Source of the DNA: Pisaster brevispinus
Lineage: Eukaryota; Echinodermata; Asteroidea; Forcipulatida; Asteriidae
Length of the DNA: 64,000 nt
Direction: 5' to 3'
NCBI GenBank assembly: GCA_023634235.1
Contig: JAMKCF010000001.1
Location: forward strand, 14,828,258-14,892,257
Part shown: piece by piece, positions 21,549 through 30,948 of the stretch
Position numbering within the stretch: position 1 is the stretch's first letter
Layout of the letters: the number at the start of each line of letters is the position of its first letter
Notes under the pieces: model-generated
Seen by the model: the letters and a program-made list of their open reading frames with translations, nothing else
The model's database searches: none
What the model was told of the DNA's origin: nothing
Made by a program: the position numbers and the translations under genes

Positions 21549-24304
21549 TCAAATGTATTGTGGCCCCTCAGAGTTCTCCACGACCTTATCACCTTTCTTC
21601 ACGACAGACTGTGGCAGGATCCGGAAGATTCGTGCTGGCAGGTTGAAAAGCTTGGTGGGGTCTTCTTCAATCGCCACACAGTTTCTTCCTTCTTTAAGTG
21701 CAGCAATCAGTCCAGTTCCTGTGTGAAATAACAATATTTTGTATATAGATAATTTTGGAAGCACATGTACAACCCAGATGCCCTTAGTGGTATGCTACCA
21801 ATGCCTTTGAATAAGGGGACATCTTTATTAAGTGCACAAATAGAATCTATATCAAGGTGAACCTGCAATCTCTTAATAACATCTAAGTTGATGTCCCACT
21901 GCTGTACCAGCTGAGCTATGAAAGTCCTTCAAACAAAGTTAGAACATGACGAGGAGAGGTGACGTTATGATGACGTCATCGAGTGTTGAATTACAGCAGT
22001 TTTTAAAATATTAGCGTGATAACATTTGTGCGCCTTAGCGTGACGTTTTGTGACCCACTTTCTTGATGTTTTTCATCAATATCTCACAAAACAAGCTTTA
22101 ATTTTTGAATATACTAATTACTGTTAAAATAGTAAACATGTACATTACATGTAGGTACATGTCGGCTACCATTCAAACAGTGCACAAGTTCTGTTTCTAA
22201 GAGGGGAAATCCCACTACATATGATGGCACTTGTTTACTCAAGTCGATTGTCAGTAATCCATTCTAAACATTTAAACATATCATTCAGTATTTAAATTTA
22301 CTTAGTACACAATTAGCGATTAGTTACCTGTGCCACAACATGCGTTCTGCACCCACTGTTGAGGAGCTGAAAATGTCAGGATCACCTCTGTACAGATCAA
22401 TGGGCTTCTGTTGAGGGTCAGCTAGCTCTCCATCTTCTCCCCTGTGCTTGGGCTCCGCACTGAAGACAACTAAATTGCCGTGCTTTGAAGAGTTCAAAGC
22501 CCATTTGATCTTCTTGGGACCTTCACTGCTCTTAACAGCAACCAGCATCTCCCACAGGATCATCTGCACATAAAACAATAACATAAATTTACAGGTGATG
22601 ACCAGGCGAAGCAGCTAACAAGTGTTAAAAAGTAGGGCTGTAAATGAGTGCTGATATAATAAAATGATGATATTCGATTCCTTTTGTTATTCTTAAGAAG
22701 AAATGACATATCCGTTATGTTGATTGGAAAGAGTGAATTTTGACAGTTCAATTTGCACATCAACCATCTTGGTTGAAGTTTTGGTTTACAGTCTAGAAGT
22801 AAGGCTAAATGATAAATTTGAAATGTCACACCGAGTAATATTGATTGTTAAAAATGGCACAAATTGTGACCAATAGGTCAGGTCAAATGGGGTGAGACAC
22901 GTTGTGCACCCAAAGCTCGAGAACATCATTCAGAACTCATGGTCATGTAGGCCCTGAGCAACTTCTGGTTCGGCCACAATAGTAGGTCAAAATGAAATCA
23001 TGTGACCATAAATTACGAATAAAAAATCATGAACAAATGTTGTTCGCCAGGTCTATGCACCTAAACAGCTAATAACTCACCAGAACTAACGTTATCTATG
23101 TGGTAGTAGCAGGTACTGATGTGTGTGAACTGCTGACACTTAGTGAGACTGTTGTTCACCCTCTAAGTCCGAGACCTGGCAGAACACAACCATTTTATAG
23201 CTTTGCAGCTTGGCTGTCATGTTGATGCATGTGAAATTTGCCAGGTATGCCTCCAGTTGAGCCTCTTGCCAGTCCTGTTGAGTATTGATAATCAGAATAA
23301 ATATAATGTCCCAAATTGGAGTTCACTACAAGAATGGATAACTTTCCAGTTTGTTCAAATCTAGATCATCACAAAGTGTTACCATAAGTAAAGGGGTCAC
23401 TTGCCACATATACCCTGATATGTGCCTTCCTGGATTTAAAAAAAAGAAAATAAAACATTAACGAGGCTTTCTGATGTCCCCCCCCCCCAGAAAAAAAAAA
23501 CATTATTTTGATTTGGTTTGTTTTACAAATTTGGAGTGTTATACAAATTTTGTTAAAAAGTCAACAAAGTGTTACAAAGCACAAGCCAGAGGGTTTCCCC
23601 CTTCCCCCATTAGCTGCCATTCCACTTTCAATGATTTAATCTTGTATTGTAATAATTGCTTACCTTCGGCAAATCTAGCACTCCTAGATGGAACTCAGGG
23701 AATGAGCTGTTCAACTCCAACAGGATCTTGTGGTCAAGGACTTGGGCCATCCCTTCAATGTGGTAGCCCGATGTATTGTTTGCACCCTTGTGCGTCATCT
23801 CCTTGAAGAGAGACTCTTCACTGGATGATCCCTGTACCTCTGCCTTCAACAGCATGTCACAAAACTTGTTAACTCTGAGGGGACACCGTGTTGGGGAAAT
23901 TTAAGGGGGACAAACTGAAATAGGATGTTGCGGGTTGTGTTGAAAGGGAAGCGCTCCTCAACTTCTTCCCAAGACTCTGATTTTGTCAAATTTACAATTA
24001 TTTTTTGGATAGCAGCCAGTTTATTCAGCTCTTCCCCTTCTTTCTTGAACTCTGAAAGAGTTATGTCACCATTTGATACCTTCTGTAACATCGGCGTGAA
24101 TGCTGCTTCTGGCAAGCTTCTTTAAGGTCGAAATAAGTATGGCTTTATTTGTGGAACTCTTGTTTTAAGAGCTTTTTCGTTTAGGTTTTGGCCTTTTAGG
24201 TCCCCATTTTCATGCTTAGTTATTACTGACTCTAGTAAGTCAAAAGAGGGTCCTTGTGATCAGGCTAGGAACAGTAGTGTCCTGAAATAGTGACTCTTGA
24301 CATC
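21549..24304 (-). pseudogene. Multi-exon gene with a DNA N4/N6-methyltransferase-like fold, decayed
   Basis: Exons placed by splice sites: 24,304-23,664 (internal frame change near 23,870), 23,274-23,160, 22,563-22,328, 21,718-21,549. The first has a helical region (SNGDITLSEFKKEGEELNKL, W..VEERFPF) and ends LGVLDLPK, which takes the place of the DPPY catalytic motif. The second begins DWQEAQLEAYL and contains YKMVVFCQVSDL. The third has KPIDLYR. The splice to the fourth gives CCGTGTGLIAALKEGRNC, a clear S-adenosylmethionine-binding motif, then VAIEEDP. Motif order (catalytic block first, SAM block last) is that of beta-class amino-methyltransferases. Proline and Tyr of the catalytic motif are missing and the frame shifts just before the SAM loop, so activity is doubtful. 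It is read leftward and ends beside the left array. Confidence 0.58.
21850..21930 (-). other. tRNA-like remnant
   Basis: The minus strand has ATAGCTCAGCTGGTACAGCA, a good A-box/D-arm match, and GCAGGTTCACC about 50 bases later resembling a B box. No full cloverleaf. Probably a tRNA-derived SINE fragment in an intron of the methyltransferase-like gene. Confidence 0.35.
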
Positions 24305-24668
24305 ATCCTGTAACCAAAGGAGGGCAAAAGAAAAGGGGATTAAATAATTTAACCTTTTACCAACATGAACAAATTATATTGATTGGCAAAAGATTTACAT
24401 AAAAGCACATTTCATATGTTACTACACAACACTTTGTAATTTAAAATTAGTTATTTATCGTTCATACCAGTGACCAACCACTCTGCATCCATCGAAATCA
24501 ATCATCATTATTGGGTAATTCCTATAATGCGAATGATATAACAAATTGCCCTCATGGTAATATGCACTATCCATGTTTCAGAATTGTGTATGTCATGTTA
24601 ACTTTTTATTTTCCAAATTTATAATGATAGAGATTTAAGGCAATATTATATGTGATTTTTTTTTCAGG

Positions 24669-25033
24669 TGTCAATTGGAGACCAAGGTAAGCAGCCACAG
24701 TTAGTCTCCTTTGAGGAAACAAGAGACACCTTGGAGGAAGGACAGCTGGTGGCACTGCATTTGGAGGATAAGTCCAAGAGGCCATTCATAGGGGAAGTCA
24801 TCCACAAAGGTCAAACTACAATCCAGGTGCAATGGTTCAAAGGCTCATGGTTAAAGGAATGGAAAGGCATGACTGTTGGCAGAGGGAAAAATATAAAGCC
24901 ATATGTAGATCATGTGCCTATCCAATCTGTTATTCTCTGGGGTTTCTTATTAACGCACCGAGGCTGCCTAAACAAGGCAACACGTTTGGAACTTAAAAGA
25001 AAATATTCAGAACTAGATGAGGACACAGAATAA
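24669..25033 (+). CDS. Rightward terminal exon, SH3/Tudor-like barrel plus conserved tail, family unknown
   Basis: Opens after a T-rich acceptor ending TTTTTCAG at 24,668 and runs to a TAA. Residues GQLVALHLEDKSKRPFIGEV followed by TTIQVQWFKGSW look like strands of a small Tudor/SH3-like barrel. The tail PIQSVILWGFLLTHRG plus LELKRKYSELDED resembles the C-terminal end of uncharacterised transposon-linked animal proteins. It lies just before the right array, mirroring the methyltransferase-like gene beside the left one. Upstream exons of this gene were not found, so it may be the remnant of the transposase gene. Function unknown. Confidence 0.45.
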
Positions 25034-25079
25034 GATGAATAAACTTACAATAAACGTTATAACTTTCATTAGACTTGTT

Positions 25080-26330
25080 GATCATCAGTTATGCGAAATT
25101 AACTTTGAGCATTTCTAAACACATACATGAAGGGTGTCAATTGGCCACCCTTATACAGTAGACTGGTTGATGGTCAGTTGTTGGAAATTTACTTTGAATA
25201 TTTTAACTCTTTTTTGTACATACATGTAGGATGCACGGTGCATGAAGGGTGCCAGTTGGCCACCCTTATACAGGAGATTGGTTGATGGTCAGTTATTGAA
25301 AATTTACTTTGAATATTTTAACTCTTTTTTTTAAACATACATGTAGAATACACAGTGCATGAAGGGTGCCAAATGGCCACCCTTATACAGTAGACTGGTT
25401 GATGGTCAGTTATCGTAAATTTACTTTTAATATTTTCCCTTTTTTTGTACATACATGTAGGATACATGGTGCATGGAGGGTGCCAATTGGCCACCCTTAT
25501 ACAGTAGATTGGTTGATGGTCAGTTAATGGAAATTTACTTTTAATATTTTCACTCTTTTTTTTGTACATACATGTAGGATACACGGTGCATGAAGGGTGC
25601 CAATTGGCCACCCTTATACAGTAGACTGGTTGATGGTCAGTTATTGGAAATTTACTTTGAATATTTTAACTCTTTTTTTTACACATACATGTAGAATACA
25701 CGGTGCATGAAGGGTGCCAATTGGCCACCCTTATACAGTAGATTGGTTGATGGTCAGTTATCGCAAAATTTACTTTGAATAAAAAATTATTTTCACTCTT
25801 TTTGTACATACATGTAGAATACACGGTGCATGAAGGGTGCCAATTTGCCACCCTTATTATACAGTAGACTGGTTGATGGTCAGTTATCTGAAATTTACTT
25901 TGAATATTTTCACTTTTTTTTACATACATGTAGAATACACGGTGCATGAAGGGTGCCAATTGGCCACCCTTATACAGTAGAGTGGTTGATGGTCAGTTAT
26001 TGGAAATTTACTTTGAATATTTTAACTCTTTTTTGTACATACATGTAAGATGCACGGTGCATGAAGGGTGCCAGTTGCCACCCTTATACAGTACAGTCGT
26101 TGATGGTCAGTTATTGGAAATTTACTTTGATTATTTTAATTCTTTTTTTGTACATACATGTAGAATACACGGTGCATGAAGGGTGCCAATTGGCCACCTT
26201 TATACAGTAGACTGGTTAATCATCAGTTATCTGAAATTTACTTTTAATATTTTTCAATATTTTATGTACATACATGTAGAATACAAGGTACATGAAGGGT
26301 GCCAATTGGCCACCCTTTTTTAGTGGACTG
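25080..26330 (+). repeat. Right sub-terminal array, about 11 units of ~115-118 bp
   Basis: Units carry GAAGGGTGCCAATTGGCCAC, then TGGTTGATGGTCAGTTAT, a T run and TACATACATGTAG. This is the inverted partner of the array at 20,590-21,440. Spurious open frames across it encode the same peptide several times. Confidence 0.92.
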
Positions 26331-26854
26331 GGTTGAGGGAAGTTTTTTAAGCGTGCAATATTTTTGAAGGGAAATTTTAGTAAAACCAAATTAAAAGTAT
26401 ATAATTGCAGGTACTGTCATTTTTTGGGGTAATTAAGGTGTAAATTAAGTGAAAATCTAAATTTTTTCATTTTGTGTGCTTTATTTTTGTTTCCATGTGA
26501 CTTTGAGTAGGCAACTGTACACTTTCTCTTTTTTAACTAAAAAAACTTCAGTCTTTAGAAAAAGATATGTAAAAGTTATGTTGTCCCTTTTTAGTCTGTG
26601 CAAATTAACTTTTCTGCAAACAGAATATTGACGGTGAGATTTTGAACAGTAAAAATTTTACACCCGCGTTACCTACTCTATCCACAAAGCTGGTTATTCT
26701 GCCTGATAATTGACGAAACTTAGGCACTTTGAGATTTTTGAAAAGAAAAATTTGAGTTTAGGTACTTTTTTTTTAAAAATGAATAAATTTTTCGTTGAAA
26801 AATTGCATTTTGAGTGGATGACAGCTTTTAGACCAATAAAAATGCAATTCACTT

Positions 26855-26882
26855 GTTTCCTATAAAGACAAAGTGTTTCCTA
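26855..26882 (-). repeat. Right terminal inverted repeat
   Basis: Reads TAGGAAACACTTTGTCTTTA from 26,882 downwards, matching the left end. It is followed by the TA duplication and gag coding sequence. Confidence 0.8.
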
Positions 26883-27568
26883 TAACGTTGTTTGTCATGC
26901 GCCACGGCCGCGCCATTAACTGTCAAAGGCTTTTGTTCAGATTGGGCTTTCTCCATTGATTTCAACAAGTGTGCTGGGAATGGTGGAGCTTTGTCCTTAA
27001 TCACTTTAAGCCCTGCATCTATTGTAGGATCGCCCGTTTGTTGGGTTGCAGGTTGCGTAATAGGAATCTGAGTTTGGTGTGGGGCTATTGTGGGCTTTTT
27101 ATCCGACGACGCAGCCTGCATAGCGGGAATTCCGAATTGTGGCACGGGACCATGAGGTTTTGTATTACCTTGAATTAGATCAGTTAGGTGGCTTTCTGAC
27201 ATCTGTGATTGAATCTTTAGGTCTTTAATGGCATTTGTTATTGCATTTGTATTTTCCATCATTATTTTGCCTAACTCACCCATTTGCTTAGCAATAAGTG
27301 TTATGGGGTCAACAGTTTCTTTGTGTTTTTCAGGTCCCCCCAGTTCAGAACCGTTAGATGGAAGGTCGGCCGTGTACTCAAATGAAATTAGCCCTTTTTC
27401 ATGTAATTCATTGAGTTTGGTTTGGAGGGCTGGGGACTCATGAAAATCATCGATAATGACTGTTCCCTTCTTAGTTCTTAGTGAAACTATAAGTTCTGCA
27501 AACTTCACCCCAATACCCGGTAAAGTAGTCAGCTGTTTTACAGTAGCTTTGTTAATGCAAATGGCCAT
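26883..27568 (-). pseudogene. gag: Gypsy gag N-terminal part with helix-hairpin-helix motif
   Basis: Start at 27,568 in a strong context (ACCATGG). The first residues MAICINKATVKQLTTLPGIG and KFAELIVSLRTKKG form a helix-hairpin-helix motif of the ComEA type (N-x-A-x-x-x-L-x-x-L-P-G-I-G), normally a nonspecific DNA or nucleic-acid binder. Then come an acidic linker, a helical segment (LIAKQMGELGKIMMENTNAI) and a Pro/Gln-rich stretch. The frame is cut at 26,883 by the DNA transposon and resumes at 20,016. A helix-hairpin-helix at the head of gag is not the usual Gypsy layout. Confidence 0.75.
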
Positions 27569-28186
27569 GGTTTCAGAATAATAAGAATAATACTACTAAT
27601 TGGTTTGAAATCTGCTATAATATAGAATGGTTCAATACCGTATCACTCGCTTGTTACTGCCAGCGCTACTGTCGGGAGTGATGCTCGACAGCTTGACCTG
27701 ACTAGCAGTACAACAATATTTCAAATAGAAGATAACACGCTTTTTCCGTGACAAAATGTTGTTTTTTAAAGTTTTTTTTTAAGAGGAACGCATGTCGTAG
27801 CTCGCTTGAGTTATAGCAGACTTCTGTCAGATTTATACAATACAAAACAATATTAAATTCCTAGCAATTCTAACAAACAGTAAGAAGATTTGAGTGACAA
27901 TAATATATATCCATGTGAAATAAATATACAGCAAATTCAACAAACTGCCGGACTTGCTGAGTTTGTATAAATATGGCCGAAAATAAAAACGAAACGTATA
28001 AAGTATTTCGCCGTATAAAAGGCGGGGAGCACACACAGTAGAATTTCCACCGTGTGGGTATACCACGCCCTTCACTTAAGCAAAAGATTCTATTTCCGAG
28101 AAGAATTTTTTTTAGTACTTTTTCCAAAGTTTTAGTAATTAAATTTGTTTATGAAATTGCACGGAACAATTTATCCTCGTCGCCAA
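27569..28186 (-). other. Gypsy 5' leader with primer-binding-site-like start
   Basis: Immediately inside the 5' LTR (minus strand) is a short AT spacer and TGGCGACGAGGATAAA. A TGG start two bases after an LTR is what is expected for pairing with a tRNA 3' CCA end; the tRNA is not identified. The remaining ~600 bases have no gene. Confidence 0.55.
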
Positions 28187-28407
28187 TGTTGTAATTGAGC
28201 ATATAATTACCTAGAAGTCTCGGCGGGAGAGGGTGAGTCGCGCTGATGCACCGAACTGGGGTGGAACACACAATCAGAAGAGGCACACACACAGGTTAGG
28301 TTCTGGAACACGACTGACTCGTGGCTCGGACGCCTGAGAGCAGCGGCCGAGCCACGGTCATGCATCGCTGGTTTATTGCATAACCTCAGAGGGTGTGGCT
28401 CACTACA
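28187..28407 (-). repeat. Gypsy 5' LTR
   Basis: Starts TGTTGTAATTGAGC and ends CACTACA on the plus strand (TGTAGTG...CAACA on the minus). It is followed by the second CTCT copy at 28,408-28,411. It would hold the element promoter. Confidence 0.88.
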
Positions 28408-28411
28408 CTCT

Positions 28412-28613
28412 CTACCCACTTAGCTTCAGCTGGAGTAAATATAGATTTCCTGGTGCCATGAAGCTCATCAATATTCAAATTGTCTGTCAACTGCTTCTTG
28501 ACTGAAACAGTGGATAAACTTCCAACTTGTAGAAGGATTTGCTGGCCAATTCTGCTGATATTTTGAAGAAATTGCGGAGCTAGAACCGGCACTTCTAATA
28601 CCAGTGACGCCAT
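28412..28613 (-). pseudogene. N-terminal part of the SGNH/coiled-coil ORF, cut by the Gypsy element
   Basis: ATG at 28,613 in a strong start context (AAGATGGCG) opens MASLVLEVPVLAPQ and a hydrophobic/Gln-rich helix, and runs to the LTR boundary. Together with 11,827-10,432 it would make roughly 530 residues. An upstream in-frame TTG exists but ATG is preferred. Confidence 0.65.
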
Positions 28614-28679
28614 CTTTTCCAACGTTTGTTTTCTTTATATAGTGCATTTCTGTAAAAAAAATTCAAACTTTAATTTGTA

Positions 28680-28782
28680 GAATATCTGATGTATGAATGG
28701 ACATATGGGCTTTTCAGTGAGGATCAGGAAGAAGCTGTGATGGAGGCCCTTACAAATATCTTCTCAAAGAAGGACTACTATG
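28680..28782 (+). CDS. Isolated exon-like segment, unknown gene
   Basis: Flanked by an acceptor (ATTTGTAG at 28,680) and a donor (TAT/GTAAGTAT after 28,782). It encodes YLMYEWTYGLFSEDQEEAV and then MEALTNIFSKKDYY. No family recognised and no partner exon found; the next sequence is the Helitron-like chain, which may have cut it off. Confidence 0.3.
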
Positions 28783-28816
28783 TAAGTATAAATGTAAGGT
28801 ACCGTCACAAAAATAA

Positions 28817-30948
28817 CTAGACATTGATTTTTGTTTATTACAAAAACAAGGTGTTCGTCATTGATGTCATATAATTATGATTGGATAATTTTTATGTTAT
28901 CATTCCGAGTTGTGGTTCAGGAGTAAGATTTTGTTCCAATATAAATCTTCAATTTCCGGTTTGAACCCAAAGTTAGGTCAAATGAGGTCATACTGTGTAG
29001 CGCTAGGTTAGTCCTAGGAGCCCTTTGTAATGCCGTGTAGTTAATAAAAATCCAAAGTGTGGTTCAGAATTTGAATTTGATCACCCGGTTTGAACCGGAA
29101 GTCAAGGTTAAATGAGGTCACACTGTGTATCATTTGTTAAGTTTTGGGAGCTCTTTCTGATGACGTATACATTATGAAAATACAATTTGTGGTTGAGGAG
29201 TTATTATTTTTTTAATTATTAATTTCATCTTCTGGTTTGAACCCGAAGTCAAGTTCAATTGTGGTAACATTCCGTGTATCGTTTCTTAAATTAATACACA
29301 CCTCCCCAATGATGCATAGATTATAAAAATACAATGTGTGGTTCAAGAGTTATGATTTTTTGAAACATTAATTTTCAACTTGGGTGTGCAATATACAATG
29401 CAATAGCGAGCGATGCCAAATGTATTCCAGCCTCGCGCCGTTTCGATACCTCTCGTCACTTACCCCTGGTAGGGATGTGCTAAGAAACAATGCTGATTGG
29501 CTCCCAAAAGTGACTACTTTGCGTGCCACGCTTGTTAAAAACTTTCAAGCACTTGTATGGCGCTTGTAGGCCCTTAGTACGCGCGTGTGAAAATGCAAGT
29601 ATTTTGACGCGATTCCATTTCAAATGAATCATGTTTTTACACGGTCACCCTAAACTGCATACAGTTAGACATATCACAAGTTCTAAGAAGAAAGACAGGG
29701 GACCAGTTGCTGTTTGACCTGATGCCTCTTTTGCGCGTTACCATACTTGAGCGGGCGCGTAGAGTGGATCGATCACATGCATAATTAAAATGTGCTAGAT
29801 TCTAGCACATTTTAATGAACCGATTCCAGGGGTTATGATCAAGCAAGGCTTGCCGGGAAAAAAATTGCTCGGCGAGATTGATCACCACTGGGAACAAGGT
29901 TGAATGTATTCCTATATGTAGCTTAACACTACTCAATACAGATATGTTAAATTACTACACGTGCAATGTACATGTGGCTGTATTAACGTGTATTGAGACA
30001 TTAACTACACATGCATCATACACGTGCGTTGGTGGTACAGGTTTGACATGCATTGTATTTACGTGTAGGGCAACACTACCGTTTGTTGTACAATCACGAG
30101 CGCTTTGACGTCGTTTTAACAAAATGCAAAGGTTAAAAGGTTATTATTTGTGTGCAAAAGTTTCAGCAGGATAACTCGTCTGTAACCTGATGCAAAATTA
30201 ATGTTTAAATACTACATAGTTTTTGATCTGATGCAAAATGATCTGATGCAAATGTAATCTGCAAAATTAAAGTTTAAATACTACATAGTTTTTGAGATAT
30301 GAATTTTTGAAATTTTCCAACTTCCGGTTTGAACCGGAAGTCAAAATCAAATGGGGTCATATTGTGTGTAGCGTTTGTTGAACTTTTAACGACCTATCCG
30401 ATGATGTGTAGATTGTAAAAATCCAACATGTGGTTCATGAGTTATGATTTTTTACAAATAATTAACTTTGATTTAATGTAATGCAATAGCCAATGACGTC
30501 ATCAAGCCATCATGTTTTTGGCGTCTTGATACTGAGGTTCAATTTTCTGATGAGTTTCGACGTTAATTTTAATTTCAATCTTGAGTTATGACCAAAAATT
30601 GAATTTTTTTACGAGAAAACATCAAGAAAGACTTTGACCTTCCGGTTAGACCAGAAGTAAAGTTCATACGATTTTGGCGTTAACTTTTCAAATGTTGCCC
30701 CAGTCTTGATCTATCCGATGCCATGAGCATCATAGCTTTTTAAATTTACGAAGATACAGCGAATAAAAAATGGTAATTTTCAATTTTAAAAACCTTGTAA
30801 TTCGACACCTTAAGACGTCATCATGACAACTGTGCCGTCCTCATATTAAGGTTCAATTGTCTGATGTGTTTCAAGGTTTAATTCAGTTTAAATCTTGAGT
30901 TTTGCTGTAGAGAAGAGTTCTCCGGAAGAAGATGGAGAAGAAAAAAAA
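28817..30948 (-). mobile_element. Helitron-like unit 1, 5'-truncated
   Basis: The 3' end has CTAG, 11 bases, then the hairpin TTTTTGT/ACAAAAA (28,828-28,846) and the inverted CGAACACCT. The body has the ~160-bp TTCCGGTTTGAACCGGAA repeats. The 5' terminal hairpin is missing; the next unit's CTAG follows at 30,949. Confidence 0.7.

Larger units (their letters stand above)
20017..26882. mobile_element. DNA transposon, 6.87 kb, TA target duplication, inverted sub-terminal arrays
   Basis: Ends are TAGGAAACACTTTGT at 20,017 and its reverse complement finishing at 26,882; the inverted match runs about 27 bases with two differences. TA is duplicated at 20,015-20,016 and 26,883-26,884. Joining the flanks with one TA restores the Gypsy gag frame. 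Inside the ends are two inverted arrays of ~115-bp repeats, and between them a leftward methyltransferase-like gene and a rightward terminal exon. TA duplication is known from Tc1/mariner and a few other groups, but the coding content does not match Tc1/mariner, so I leave the superfamily open. Confidence 0.82.
11828..28407 (-). mobile_element. Ty3/Gypsy LTR retrotransposon (minus), carrying two nested insertions
   Basis: Two near-identical ~221-bp direct repeats starting TG and ending CA/TA bound the element, with 4-bp target duplications. In minus orientation the order is 5' LTR, primer-site-like TGG, gag with helix-hairpin-helix and zinc knuckle, protease remnant, RT, RNase H, TatD-like fragment, polypurine tract and 3' LTR. 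Removing the 6.87-kb DNA transposon and the 3.55-kb Helitron-like element leaves about 6.2 kb. No integrase is found. Several frameshifts show it is inactive. Confidence 0.88.

Noticed and set aside
25318..25959. Open frames encoding the same ~38-residue peptide repeatedly (also 21,131-21,427)
   Set aside because: They follow the 115-bp array, whose unit length lets a frame stay open; no start, domain or splice support.
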